A stretch of DNA of 64,000 nucleotides. It comes from Fasciola hepatica (lineage: Eukaryota; Platyhelminthes; Trematoda; Plagiorchiida; Fasciolidae). Below the pieces are notes generated by a model. That model did no database searches, was not told the DNA's origin, and saw only the letters and a program-made list of their open reading frames with translations. Positions 30,690-44,472 of this stretch are shown one piece after another (positions within the stretch are counted from its first letter, which is position 1; the number at the start of each line of letters is the position of its first letter). The stretch is from NCBI GenBank assembly GCA_948099385.1, contig CANUEZ040000117.1, positions 3,148,001-3,212,000 on the forward strand, written 5' to 3'. The position numbers and the translations under genes were made by a program.

Positions 30690-31449
30690 CAATGCGGCAG
30701 TTAAATCGTCCTTCGAAGTGACTTACTTTCAAATTGATGCTGCTGCGGGTTCGCAGCGAAACCAGAGCACAGAAGTGATTGCTTAATGATAGGATAAACA
30801 ACTAGATTGATCGAGCATCGAAACATCACGCGATACGATGGCGAATTAGTTACACCCTTAATCAGAAGCTGCTAGTGATTTCAAAGCTGGCTAGATCCGT
30901 CTGGGAAAGTCTAAGTGGCACTTGTCGCATACCCATAGGACGCTTTCGTAGGTCACTTCAGGAGCGAAGGTGGATGGTAAAAGTGCTTGGATGTAGGTTT
31001 GATTGGCACTACTTCCAGTGCGAGTTCATGATAAACTGAAGCTTGCTTCTCATTGCCTACGAACATCAGTCTGACAACGTTATTTTATGGATAAACCCGC
31101 GCGGTAGTATAGTATGGTCGAGCAATGAAAGCATAACGCGCCCACGCAAGGTACGCTCAAACTCCAATATTCGTCATGGGGAGGATGTTTTCTTGACATA
31201 AGTTCGGTTCAACCTAACCGTTTTCTTTGAACGTTTACACTGATGACCTCTGGTTGGTCGAACGTCAAACAATCTCAGTAAAGTATTTCGGGTGCAACAC
31301 ATCACTTACGTATTATTCCAAAAAAAAACAACTGGCTTGAAACCAAGCAAGGTGCCAACGCAACAGCGACAACAGCAAAAAATGGGGGGGGGGGAGTATA
31401 ACAAGCAGTTAGTAAAAAACGCTTCTTTTTGCTTTCACTGTACTTTTCT
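30690..31449. other. No gene or known repeat recognised
   Basis: Contains a short G-rich run at 31385-31394. Otherwise unassigned. Confidence 0.3.
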
Positions 31450-32040
31450 GTCATCGTGTTTATGGGGCACAGGATTTCAACAGCTGGACAGTACAGCATT
31501 CGCGCCACTGACTTCTATTCTGAGCATTGTCCTTCAACGTCTTTAGCCAGTCCTCGTTTCTTGGACTCCCATCGAACCTTATGCCGATGCTAGCTTTCTT
31601 AGACCCCTACGCAACTTCGCTTCTTCCAGCCCTGCCCAGCACGTGCAAAATAGCACGGAAAAGTGAACGGTGGGCAGGCATACACAAACCATCACCGGAC
31701 CGTCGCAAGCAGCGTAGAGCGGTCACCTGGGTTAGGGGGCAGCTATCCGCGCCCAACACACGACGACGCACCTCGCCATTTTTTTTGCGCGATGTTCTTA
31801 CCAGACACGAGCAATACTTCAGAGACGTCGGTGCTCAAACACGCAGAGGCGCCGAGCACTGGACACGAACTGGTCAGGTCTCGCGACCATAACGCAAAAC
31901 AACACTAACCGCAGCGTTATACATCCGCCCCTCGTAAAGAAGCAAGATGCCGCATGTCGGCGAAAGCTGCTTTAGCTCTCACTATTTGTGAACTGTTCTG
32001 GGAACCCCCTCCAGCGGTAATCAGGCTCCCGACTAAACTT
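31450..32040 (-). pseudogene. RTE-like RT C-terminal fragment
   Basis: Minus-strand reading shows GRMYNAAVSVVLRYGRETWPVRV, then RRRVLGADS, MVCMPAHRSLFRAI, RNEDWLKTLKDNAQNRSQW. This is the order seen at the 3' end of RTE-type ORFs ([25 protein letters not shown]). Frames shift several times. The 5' limit at 32040 lies in the GSLITAGG region. Confidence 0.7.
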
Positions 32041-32919
32041 GGATAAGTGTATTATTGACATTGAGCTTCTTCCCTCACGATGAATGTTAACAATTTCCTC
32101 CGTTTAGAAGCATCGTTTCTACTAAAATAGCTCATCATGCAATTATTGTTAAACTGTGTTACCATGCGCATGACGACACCAGACTAATCTTGTTTACGGG
32201 TGTTGGCCACTAACATTTCTGTTTGTAGTGCAGAAGCTCGACCTCTTGAATTAGCACTGTTTGCCAAACCAACGGCTGTTGTCTTCATCGTATCCTTACA
32301 TCTGTTTGCTCATTCGAAATTTCACCCAATCTGGACTAATGGATTCGACTACACAGCTGTGCTGTTGCTCTCGACGATGCGGTCTGTTTATTCACAAACC
32401 ACGCATCGAACTAGTGTGCCGCATTTCACCACGATGAGACCGCACTTCGATAGCGTGGTATCGCTCGCGTGCCTGCACAACCATAAAAACTGAGCAGATT
32501 AAGCCTACTGAAGCGGAAGTTTAGTGGTGCCCAGCAGATGAATGAGTACAAGTCGGAGGAAGTTCTGTTCCGCAGAACCGCCTAACTTTTACTACACACT
32601 TGTGCACGGGCATGGGTAACAACCCATCTTCAGTGATCAACGGTTGTCAGCTACTAAACACAAACAACTAACCGGTCACGTACGCATTAATGTTTCCTCG
32701 CCGGTGGGATTCATTTTGTCTGTCGCAGACAGCTTTCGAAACAGTCACCTCTCGTTCAGCACACGGTCCTCGTTTGATTGGTCCAACCAGCCGCTACAAT
32801 CTCCACTGCAGTATTGTCAGATATATCGGCATTGAGATATCAACTTTCTCATTTCGGACCAGAGATTTATGCGTCACATCAAATGTACCTTAGGCTAACA
32901 GGATATTCGTTGACTAATG
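32041..32919. other. No gene recognised
   Basis: Short ORFs only. Nothing matched to a known family. Confidence 0.3.
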
Positions 32920-32996
32920 AAGTAGCCCATATGGTATAAAAGGCCTCATAATCAACCTGAGGTTGTGAGTTCACACCGTGCCACTTTCAGTGGTGA
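32920..32996 (+). repeat. Degenerate tRNA-like sequence, possible SINE head
   Basis: TAGCCCATATGG (32923-32934) resembles a Pol III A box, and GAGTTCACACC (32968-32978) a B box about 34 bases later. CCTGAGGTTGTGAGTTCACACC could form the T arm. Too many mismatches for a working tRNA gene. Most likely a tRNA-derived SINE relic. Confidence 0.35.
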
Positions 32997-33799
32997 GCAG
33001 CAGTTTTTTGGTTGCCACTTCGCGTTATCGAAACACAAAGTGCAACCAAGTGAACCATTAAATTGTTTTTATACCGTTGATCGCGACAGTCGGGGTCCCC
33101 TTCCATCCACCTAGTGACTCTCGCAGACCACGGTCGGAAAATCTGGTCTGTTCTACACGAAAAAGTACACCGGCTAGAGTTTCTGTATCATCTGTTACTT
33201 AACGAACCGTCTACATGACCCGTAGGACGATACACTCCGAGTTCATCACACGGAACTTCCAATGCATGTCTTAAACAACGAGGCCTAGTTAGTTCTGTCG
33301 ATCGACATCTACTTTGTAACACTAATGATCCGGTATTCTCACCATAACCGAGAACCAATTTTAACGTTGACGTTGATCACTCGGCCCGCCGACAAGTCGG
33401 TCAATGTGACATTATGCAGCTCAACACTCCAAGTTATCTCATTCCTAGTACTACAATGGGTCCTTGGGACTACGGGGCCATTCTTTTCAATTAAACTGGG
33501 GATTGGTCAGCATCCGTCAGTTATCAGAGGGCCCTGGAGACAAATTTTCTTTTCTAGTAGCAAAGAATCAGTGTCAAAGGTTGGCTGACATGTGGGTTCA
33601 ACGATCAATCACGACGAACAACTAAATGTATTCTCCCATCTCCTGGTCTGTGCGACGGAAGTAAAATTTTAATATTTCACCGTTTGAAGACGAATTCACC
33701 TTTGACGTCAGCAGCATGGCATTGTTTCCGGATGACAGGACAAAATTTCCTTGGAAGTACACGAATCCATCTTGTCGATTACTAGACAATTACACCCGA
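32997..33799. other. No gene recognised
   Basis: Nothing assigned on either strand. Confidence 0.3.
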
Positions 33800-34435
33800 G
33801 CAGGTGGTCAAACGACGGAATGAGTGTTGTCGCGTTTGGCTTTTGCCGACCCGTCATATGTGGCGTGGGTGTGACCTCAGGCTTTCTGTCACGGTGGCGG
33901 TTAGATCTGTTCTTTTATGCGGCTCAGAAACAAAAACGTTAAGGGTAAAAGATAGGCGGAGGCTGTCGGAGCATCGATTGCCTCGTAGTACTTCTCGAAT
34001 CTGGTGGGAACATCGTATTAACAACGCTAATTTCGGACGAAGGGTGTTGGGAACCAGAGGACAGTTGCTGGAACAAGCACTGAATCTAAGCAGGTTAATA
34101 TAGCTGATACTTGTGTTGCGCATGCCCACCGATAGATTTCCTCCGTGTAGAGGAAATCCTTGACCGATGAACTTGGTCAAGTTGGGCGTGAGAGACTTCC
34201 GGATTGGGATCCACGAGATCCGCCTATCAGATGGTTTGAAACATCAGGTAAGATGGCTAGGTGTGACGCAGCAGAATGCAGTTTCCTTATCTTTATGATT
34301 TCCGCTAATTATTTTGTTTTAGGCTGTTTCTAACTTCATGCTTTTATTCATATTACCCTCAACTGGACGATGCTACAGGGGAGCAACCAAAAACAGAGGA
34401 ATAAGTGCGAAGTTGGTGACTGGCTAAACTGAAGT
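33800..34435 (+). pseudogene. RTE-like 3' fragment
   Basis: Plus-strand pieces RCDLRLSVTVAVRSVLLCGSE, RVKDRRRLSEHRLPRST, WWEHRINNANFGRRVLGTRG fit the RTE C-terminus. The fragment ends in GGTGACTGGCTAAACTGAAGTG, the same tail type as the other RTE copies. Confidence 0.75.
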
Positions 34436-34862
34436 GAAGTGCTTCATCTAAGATGGTTAGGACGTGTGGTGCGTGTCCACCGATAGGATTCCTCGGCGCG
34501 CACTGTTCACTAAGACGGGTAACGGTTGCAAGATGAGTGAGGATGAGCAGTCTGTGACGTGGAAGAAAGGTGCGAAAAACCTAACCTGTGCACTTGGCCG
34601 TTTAGAGCGTGTTAGACTTCCCGGGCGGTGTCTAAGAGACCCTTCCATTTAGTGGTTATATACGTTAGAGGGAATGGCTAGGTGTCGTGATCAGTGGCGC
34701 CCTTGTATCTACAAACTTTCCTTGTCGATTTGATATTAATAGTTGTAGTTCTTTTATCGCTCTAGTCATCATTTCCACAGAGACTGTCGCCGGGAAATAG
34801 CAATCAAAGCCAACGCACCCGGCGCAAAGCTAATGGTTGTCTGAACTGAAGTGCAACCCAGA
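34436..34862 (+). pseudogene. Second RTE-like 3' fragment in tandem
   Basis: Starts again in the RTE C-terminus (RWLGRVVRVHR) and reads RALFTKTGNGCKMSEDEQS, WKKGAKNLTCALGRLERV, DPSI-WLYTLEGMARCRDQWR. It ends GGTTGTCTGAACTGAAGTGC, an RTE-type tail. It follows the 33800-34435 fragment head to tail. Confidence 0.75.
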
Positions 34863-35039
34863 TGTCTGAATACAGCCGCTTGTGTGTACCAGGTATTCAG
34901 AGATCAAAGCCAGGATTTCTGACGAAATGGTTTACAAAGAAGAAATTGAACAGTAATGAAGATAGTTCAGTTCGAAAAACCATTAACAATGGGTGTACCG
35001 ACTCATGTTGCTATCTCTCAGTGAGTTGAAGGCTGTGAA

Positions 35040-35175
35040 AAAAGTCAGAAAATAATAATATCAGTGAGAAAAACAAATGCGTAAGTACTAAATGACCAAT
35101 GGCCGTAACATCTAGTCGTATCATCCAATGTATTTAACCACTGAGTAGGTGGGTCTCTTGGACAACAACAAAAAA
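35040..35175 (-). pseudogene. Short RTE-like 3' end
   Basis: Minus strand encodes PRDPPTQWLNTLDDTTRCYGHW, matching the RTE terminus [20 protein letters not shown]. Confidence 0.6.
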
Positions 35176-35439
35176 CGAGAAAATGGTGTTTATTACAACA
35201 TAACATGGGTTCACATAAAATGCGGTAAGTAGTTTGAGTTAGGGGATGCAAAGAATGTTAGTTAGTATTCAGTCCCAACGCGTGTTCCAAGTCCTGCCGC
35301 CTTTGAGAAATCTGAAAACAACAATATCCGGAAAAATAAAATTTTCAGACTGTTTATCTATCTTAGATACAGTTAGATAATAAGAACTGATAAACGGGAG
35401 AAAATTCGATCAATGTGCCTCATAGGAATACTGGAAGAA

Positions 35440-35800
35440 TCATCTGGTTTCCTCGGTCTCCTAACTGTCCAGTTCCTTCCAACTACCAGCCTTGTACGGT
35501 TCGGGTTTTGATTGCTATCCTGCAGCATCGTCCAGGAGCGAGCAAAACGAATAGGAGCTAACGGAGCAAATAAATAAAAACAAAATTACCAACTGAAAGT
35601 GATCTGAGGGGAGGAAGAGTTCGAATGCAACAACGTCGTTGACCGCGGCTCCTAGCCACTTCACCTAATGTCTCAAACCGTCCAGCGGTTGATTCTCGTG
35701 GACCCCAACCCAGTGGCCTAACGGACAAGTCCATTGGTTAGGGTTCTCATACCTTTCTGTGGTTTCACGGACCGACATCACTGGCCTCAGAGAACAATGT
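35440..35800 (-). pseudogene. RTE-like 3' end
   Basis: Minus strand reads ALFSEASD, LGWGPRESTAGRFETLGEVARSRGQRR, matching ARFSEASGD and [15 protein letters not shown] of the copy at 56647. Below it are the RTE 3' UTR words CTATCCTGCAGCATCGTCCAG and GAATAGGAGC. Confidence 0.7.
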
Positions 35801-36090
35801 ACATCAACAGAGCCTATGCGTGGGCATGCGCAACATCTGCATATCTGACTACTTTCACAGAAAAATTCGGTGTCAGCAACAACCGAATCTCACGTTGCAA
35901 ACTCATTTCTTTGGGAGTCAGTTTCGTTAGCTGCTATTTTCATGATACATCCACTACCACAACAATGATGCATCTTCGTTTGAGCGTACAGCAGCTATAC
36001 ACGTATTTAACACAAGCCCATCGGAGATATACGGTAAGTAGGCCTAGTAACTATACGCATCAATGTACCATTGAACAACCGGATGATTTT

Positions 36091-36384
36091 TCAACCAGGA
36101 GTGACTAAAATATCTCTAAAAATCGCATTATGGGGATGGGGAATGTTTGGACGAACCCGGTTATAGAAGTACCGCATCACGGCCTCATCTGTCCATTGAG
36201 CTTGATAAAATTCCGCACGTCGTTCCTCCTCCGGGTGACCAGGCGTAGCGTCTGTCATGACCCAATAATCTCGACACTGACTAGCGAGCCAACGGGAAAT
36301 GAAAGCCTGCGGATCGCGGCTAAATTCCAGATAGAACTCCCGATGCACCTTCATTTGGTTTATTTGTTCTACGAGTTCGTGGAT
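36091..36384 (-). CDS. SMARCD last exon
   Basis: Acceptor TCATAG before ATCCACGAACTC. Encodes [60 protein letters not shown] and ends LVTPG-stop. Matches the C-terminal domain of animal BAF60 proteins. Confidence 0.95.
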   Translation of the reverse strand: MHELVEQINQMKVHREFYLEFSRDPQAFISRWLASQCRDYWVMTDATPGHPEEERRAEFYQAQWTDEAVMRYFYNRVRPNIPHPHNAIFRDILVTPG

Positions 36385-39300
36385 CTATGATAAGAAAAGA
36401 ACAAGTTAGAGATTGGCATGAAACAGGACCGCTCATCTGGGGGCTGCTTTATTGGATAATGAAAAATCCAGCAGGTTAGTTATTTATATACCAACTGAAA
36501 CCGACGGCTTTCACAATTGGAAAGCTTCAGTACTTTTCAAATCTATCAAACCGAAATTCATGGATTAAGAAGTCAAAATCACATCTAGGAACAAGTGAAG
36601 TTCACAAAAGTGGTGGAGAAGACGACTCGTGACGGTTACCAGCACCCTCATGCCCATGACGACCGTCCAGGCGTCACTGGGTATATGGAAAGCGCGTTTG
36701 ACTTTGTCAATATTAATTTGTGGCCCCTAATTATCGGTAGAAGAACACATTTAGACTAGGTCCTACTACTGCGCGCAGAAGGCCTGCGAAGGTTGTCAGT
36801 GTTTGAAGACTGTTGCTTTTGCAACAACACTCGAGGTTCAGAACGAGATAGCATTCATCTTTTCAGACTCAAAATCTTGGCACACTACTTTGACTGGGAT
36901 GAGTTAAGCCTAGCCCTAGATAGACATCCTTCGTGTGCAAAACTCGTTGAGACGGGTAGTAGTCAAAAATGTGCAATACTCGTCAGTCCATGACATGCAG
37001 AAATAAACTAGACCTTCAACGACGGCAAATAGCCACGTAAGACGCACGGAGCTTCATGGATGAGATCCACTTCATGGCTGATGATCCAGTACGAGAACGT
37101 GACAGCTGTGCAGTGTTTCCATTTTATTTTTATCGGTGAACTGGGTTTTGAAACTGTTGGATTAATCATTTCATGAACAACTTAAGTTTCTTACTACTCA
37201 AATTATTCCCGTAAACTATTCTGTCTTTAATTACTTCAAGTGATTCGCCTCGCTTTTAGTGGCATTCTTGTTGTTCTATTGATTTTATTGAAAGAAAGTA
37301 AATGAAATTACCGTGCTTGGTAAGAGCGGTTGCTGATTGTCTAAACAGCTATACCTAATCTCTCACAACACTCTGGTAGACAGTCCAGCAATGGTGTTAC
37401 TCCAACAAACAACAACATTCAACTTTCCAAAGACGTGCTAGATGATGACCAAATACAAACGAGGTGATGTCTCACTTCTCAACCAACATAAACAGTATTG
37501 TTCGATTTTTTCACTCTACAGAATAGGAATTCTGCAAGTTAGAAAGTGTGCGATTATGGCAATCTAGCAGTCATCACGCTGTGAATAGGAGGAGTATTTA
37601 GTGTGATACATTTGCAATCACAAATATCGGTTCGACACGCCAGATGCATTTGAGAAACACCGACAAGTTCACAGTAACACCAGAGGTAGCCCGTGTCGGT
37701 TACATCTGCCGACAGCGATCTAAACTTTAGGCATGAAAATACCTTACCTTGCTGTCGATGGCAGTCAGTTCCTGATTTGCGTGCGTATTCGACAAATAAT
37801 TGTGCACCATAGTTTTGTACACGTCATCCTGTGGGCAATAAGTTAGGCAGAAAGCGGAGGGAGAGACAAGGGACATTGGTTCAAATAGAACAGTAATGTG
37901 TTGAGAAATATATAGTGAGTTAGAAAAGTCGATACTGATTGTTCTGTCGTAGCTCGGGGTTACCAGAATGATGTCGGAGAACAAACTAAAACCAACCACG
38001 TTATCAAGGTCAATGACTGCGTTCAAAGACTCACTGTTTCGGAGGATGTACCTCTCCCTTGATTTGAATTTATTGATGCTAACACGGACATTATGTTGAT
38101 ATAACGCTGCTTCGCTGTCGCGTCTCCGCCACAACCAGTCCTTTTGGTGGTAGACAATAATCCACTGTCATCGAGCTCAGGTTGTCGGTTATCCCTAATA
38201 GTGCAATGGGCCTTTTTGGCGATGAGGGATGCCCCTTCCACCGCACTCATGCGCAAGTATGTATTGAAAAGCCCGTCGACTAATTTGATATTTCCACAAT
38301 TTATAAACTAAATTTTAATATTTTTTCCGTGCCAACGTAGTTTTACTGTTGCAATTCGAAGTTCTTGATTGGTCGGTTCCATTTTTCCCCAAGATTATCC
38401 AAGTCAACTAGATGGGCGGTAGAGTTGATGACTCATTTATCTTGAACTGGTTGTTCGCTAATGTACCGGTGGTTGTGCTGTGTCTGGTTGCTCTACCTAG
38501 CAAGCAAGTGGGCTATCCTTGGCAGAAACCGCGCCAGGTCCAAATTGTTGTGTCACTGCGTGATCATCATCATCGCACAGCACTAAACAGCATGGCGAGC
38601 CCCACTGACCACTACCTTCCTCACCATGTCCCACGTGAAAACAGAAAGAATGAATATGCAGGGTGGGGAAGTATCGGAATTACAGGGATGGGAAAAGGAA
38701 AGAACGCTCTGGTAGCCAACACACGGTATACACAGTCTATCTGCACAAACCCACGATGATTCTTGTGGAAACATCGGATGAGCAATGAGGTTCATCGCCT
38801 TATGTTCGGTGCTGATAGTCACATTCTGATCGAGATAATCGCCGTACATTGTCTCCGACGGCTCGGGCATAATTTGAGTACGCTTGCCCATCGTTTGCTG
38901 TTTCGTGCTCTTTTTGCACCTGCTGGGCAAGGCTGGAAGCGGCGCGGCGATCAGCCTATGATTTGGCATCCTCCATCCCCTTGGTCTACATCATTTACTC
39001 ACCTCTCACCTGTGGCTCCCCGGAGCTGAAATATGCATCAGCTGCCACACCCCAGCGAACCTTCTGCCTTCTGCACATCAAACAGTAATAACGTAGCTTG
39101 GATGAAAGAAGACTTACCAGTTCTACTTCAATATCATAATAGGCAGTTTTCGGTGCATCACCCTCGACCGTGATCACGTGATTAATCACGATTGGATCTG
39201 GAGGTTGTTGTAGGGGACCGAGACGACTGGGAACTTCAGCAAACCGCATCCGAGAGCAGCCAAACACCTGCTCCAGATAGGGGTCGCAGTTGATGAAGTC

Positions 39301-42300
39301 TTTCTCATTTGGATCTTGTAATCTACCATTGGAAGCAAGAACGGCTCAAAAACGACAGTTGGTAGGTAACATTCCTCATAGTATGGTGAAATGCAATGAT
39401 CAAAGGGATTATGCCAGTCAATTACGAGAACAGCATGTTTTTCAAGAACGTATCCACCCCCGTAGTTTTGGATTTCTATGTTTGTTACGGAAAACGATAG
39501 CACTAGTCCCATGCGGACCAAATGATGTCCCTCGAAAACACCATCAACGACACCGGGATTTGCTAATTATAGAATCAAAAGTGCTTTTTAAACCGCAGAG
39601 TGACCGTTTAAAGCTACCGACGTAATCCGGCGGCCCAGTTGGTGATATATCAACCAACCATATGTGTCATAATCCCCTCATACAGTGTTACGGAAAAGGT
39701 AGGAAGTCAATGCGTTGCGTTGTTGTCACCATGAAAAACACTCATTTATCGTCCTCCGGTCGTAACCACCCTAATTAACTAAGGATAACTGCGGATAACA
39801 CCATCCTTAGCTAGTGTTTTATTCACAAGATTAGTACGGATGGACTTCTTGTCAAGGGTCTTGTTCCACCAGCGTAGATCATCACCACACAACGCTGTGG
39901 CCGTAATCAACGGAATCGACAAATCTCCTCCGCTGCAATGGAACAGACGGAGAGAGCCAATACCTTGGCCAACACGTTCTCCGAACTTAACCCACTGATT
40001 TCTCCCCTGTGGGGCTATGTGAAGCGTCGGGTGTACAACTCGAAACCCGAGAATCTCGAAGATGTAAAAACCACAGAAAAGCATCAACAGAGAGCCACAT
40101 CAACGATCTGGTCAGTTCTTCAAACCAATAACTTCGTACTTCTTCATTCGGTTTTGTTTGGCTTCGTTGCAGCAACATGGAAATAAAAGTAAAATATCAG
40201 GAAGCAAGAAGAAAAAATATAGAAAAGAAACGAATGATAACCATATGGACGAGTGAAAAGTGCGTGTACACCACTGACCGCGACACCTAGCCAAGTTGCC
40301 AATCATCGAGGTGGACGAGTCTCGTCGACCCCAATCAGGGAGCCTAACACGTACTATTCAGCCAAGTACGGTGACCAAGATTTTCATACCTATTCGCCGT
40401 GTCATGGACTGATCATCTCACCTAATCGTCCAATCACTGCCAGCTCGGAGGAATAATGTACAAAAACGGACTGTACTGCTCAACAGGTTTTTTTCCTTCA
40501 TTCCACAAAAATCGGCACTGCTTTTCCAAATTGGCACCATCATTCAGTCATATCAACGCAAGGTAGTTTGCTTTTTTGTACAAATCAAATCACAGGCGTC
40601 ATTAACTTCGATAATAAACTTTCATGTCTACACATAAAAGTAGACAGAACGAACCTCGTTCAGCAGGAATACACGCGCCTAGTGTCCCACAAGCTTTATT
40701 GTATTTATACGGAGCTTATCTTCGTGAAGGAACTCTGGCCTGATCTGAATGACTGTAGTTCTAAGACATGTTAGCTAACGTATTCAAGCAACATATGAGC
40801 CGAACTCGCGAACCCCAACCCGGGAATCGAACACGCTCAACACAGCCAAATCCATTGTTTAAGGTATTCATAACGTCTCGTCATGAACTAATCACCTTGA
40901 CCCACCTTACAGTTACTACATGCTTCAGAAGAAAAGGACGTCGATCTGAAGAAGTCTCCTTGTGCGAATGAATTCTCAATCGGAACCAAGTATAGGTTTT
41001 CCTGCCCGTGAACTCTGGGAGATCACATTCAATGTGTTACCACCACCGATTTGTTCGCCCTTGACCCAGCTGCTTGAATCAAACAAACTGAACTTGAATC
41101 CGACCCGCCTCAGCTCCCGTGTTCCAACTTGTTCTTCTACTATCTGCATGACATACCTACTAGCTCATGTCTCCGTGTCATCTATGGGCCTCTAACCCGT
41201 ACCTGTGCTCCGCCCCTATGACGAGACTGCATCTTGGCGTGACGTGATGGCTTGCATGCCTCCATGACCCAAAGTGCTATGCACGATGGTTTCCTTAAGC
41301 CGGAGATTCAATCATGCCTGAAAGGTCAATGGGTAAAGGTCAGATAAAACCCAGTCTCTGAACCAGTTGATGGGCAACATTTGGTTCTAACCCCTGTGGC
41401 CCTGGAGAGGACACTCCAGCGAATAAATACGGAGAGGAACATTTAACCGGTTTAAAAACTTCCACGAGATGGACATGGAGCGTCAGTGGTCTCTCTCGAG
41501 GGTGCAGGAAGTCATCGCACTTCACTGGGCAGCTATCGTGCGCCTAAGCAGGGCAGTCCCCAGCCCGAAAGAGGCTGCCCCGTCAACGTTCCGCTTGCTC
41601 TATTGGGTGTATGGGGTTGAGGACTGAGTCCGAAAGGCTGATCGGTAACAAAGCACTAACGAAGACAAGACAACATGCTCGTGACACACCGGAAGAATTT
41701 ACTTCACGGATTCTTCGGTCACGTTCCATTGCTGGGTTAATGCCTCTAAAACGATGGATATCTTCGACATCAGTTGATCTGCCGGATGCACGCAGATCCA
41801 TCATTCCGGATGCTACATTCAATGAAGTGCGTAAATCTCTGAGACGCCAACTGACTAGGAACCTGAGAAATGACCGCGGGCGGCGGTGGATTGCGAAATG
41901 TAGAGAAATGGAAAAAGGTGCATCCATTGGCAATGCTCGCAACTATCACCGTTTGATTAGAGGTATCGGTCCACGGAAGCCTGGTGTGAGTGAGTTAATT
42001 AAGGAATCCGACGGCTCACTGATTCACTCTCAGGAATGTCGTCTAGACCGTTGGGCGGAGCACTTTAAGGAACAATTCTGTTGGCCAACTTCAACGGTGG
42101 ACCTTCCAAATATACCTGCCACAGAAACGATGCAGGTGGATATCAGTCCTCCATCAGAGATGGAGATTATGCGCGAAATCGGTTACTTGAAAAGGTACAA
42201 AGCCACTGGACGAGATGGGTTGTCTCCATCTTTTCTCGAGGATGGAGGTGAAGGTTTGGTTTCGGAGTTAACAAAACTCCTCCGTGTTATTTGGGATAGT

Positions 42301-44441
42301 GAGCAGATTCCCAGGGAATGGTCTGAATCAATGATTGTGCCGATTTACAAGAAAGGTGACGGGGCCTCTTGTGAAAACCACAGAGGAATTAGTATCGCAC
42401 CCAAACTGCTCACCGGTCTTATTCTCCACCGATTATACGGCGCACACGAAATGTGCACAAGTGAGAATCCACCCGGTCAGGTATGCATCGACCACATCTT
42501 TACTATTCGGCAAACCTTAGAGCACAGACACATCTTCCGTTGGCCCACGATCTTAGTGCTTCTTGATCTGAAAGCGGCGTTCGACTCAGTCGACCGCACA
42601 GTTCTCTGGCACTGCCTCTCACTGAAGGGTATGTCATAGAAGTTTATTTCTCGTTCCCAATGTTTGTATGCGAACAGCCGAAGCTGAGTTCGTGCTTACG
42701 GAGATCTTTCCCCTGAATTCATCACGCTAGGAATGGTGTTCGTTAGGGTTGCCCTCTTACGCCCTTCCTCTTTAGTTCGGTAATTGAATTGATTCTTGAG
42801 ATAACCCTATCCTCGTGTGAGAATAGCGGCGTCGATCATTGCTCAGGCAGTAGACTGTCTGACTCGGAATGCGCGGACGATATTGTTTTTTAGAGTGAAG
42901 ATCCAAGTACGTTGCAAGTTCGCTTAGATATCCTGAACAACAGCGTAGGAATGTTTGGGATGCGTTTTACACCTTCACAATGTAAAATGCTGCTGCAGGA
43001 CTGGGTTGGCTCAATAACAAACCTTGTGTTGGCAGGGGATGCTCTAGGTGGAGTGGACAAACTTTGTTACCTGGGTATTTACATTTCACCAGGTGGACAG
43101 ATATCAGATAAAGTGTCGTCACGTATACAGAAGGCACGTTTGGTTTTTTCCAACCTCCGTCATCTGTGGCATCGGTGTGATGTCCGGTTGTCAGTTAGGG
43201 GTAGAATGTACAGTGTGGTTGTTAGGTCCGTTCTTCTGTACGGTTCAGAAACATGGCCGTTGAGGGTAGAAGATAGGCAAAGACTGTCGGTGTTCGAGCA
43301 TCGATGTCTCCGTAGCATTGCCCGAGTATGGCGGGAACACCGTATTAGCAATGCTGAGATCAGGCGTATGGTGTTTGGAACCAGATGTCAGTCTGTGGAT
43401 CAAGTACAGGTTAGGGTGGTTGGGCCATGTGTTACGCATTTCCACCAATAGACTTCCTCGGCGTATGGTTGGAAACATTGAGTGACATGGCTAGGTTTCG
43501 TGGCCAGCGGCGTAGTTGCATTCGGACTCTTTCGTTTGATTTTTGATTTTGGGTCTTTCTCACCTTATGCTTCTATTATCTCTGCCCTGCACTGGACGAT
43601 GCTTGAAGTTAGCAACCGAAACCAGAGCACAGAAGTGCGAAGTTAGTGGTTGTATAAACTGGAACTGAACTGAACCTGTGCTCGGTCCGTTGTTAATGTT
43701 ACCGTGTTGTGTTGCGCCCTGTCAACCTGGTCTTGTGTTGATGACACTGACCAAGTGTTCTCACAGTGAGTGAATAGCATTCAGAGTAAACCTACGACGT
43801 GGTTGTTGTGGCCGAATAGTGAGATAAGTTACGTAATAGACGGAATACCAAGAGTTAATTGCCATGACTAATTTGAACGGGAGTCTGGACGGGGGGAATA
43901 GGTGAACAGGTGATGTGGGAACTCACTTGTGCGTCTTGATATAACTCCAAAGTGCGTAAAATATTTGCGATCGAGTGCCGGTATGCAGGGCCAGAATACG
44001 AGCCAAACGTTGATCCAACTTATATTCGGGTGGCTGATGATCTAACATCAAAATCACCGTGCATCGAACGTTGCTGTCTCCTCGACGTTTTACTTGAAAA
44101 CCATCCGTCTCCGCCGTGGTGGGTGTGCGATGCCATTCGACCAAATGATTGTCCGGTCCGTACAATTCTCGATCCAATTCGATAACCAAGGATTTGAAAA
44201 AGGACGAAAATTTTCGTCGGTATTTCGGATCATTGTTACTCGGCTGACCAGGCTAGCAGAGGAGTAACCAATTACGTGTTATTCGAATATGCGCAACTGT
44301 AACGGTGAAGCATCAACGCAGTTTCAAAACAGACTGAGCGCGTTGCAGTCACTACGTTACTGGGCTTTATGCAGATCGTCGGCGTGTGTGCCATTGCCGT
44401 CATATTTTGAGATTTTTTTGTGTCTCTTATGTGGTTTATTG

Positions 44442-44472
<31 letters not shown>

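Noticed and set aside
32920..32996. Functional tRNA gene
   Set aside because: A and B box resemblance only. The cloverleaf and anticodon arm do not form properly, so listed as a possible SINE relic.
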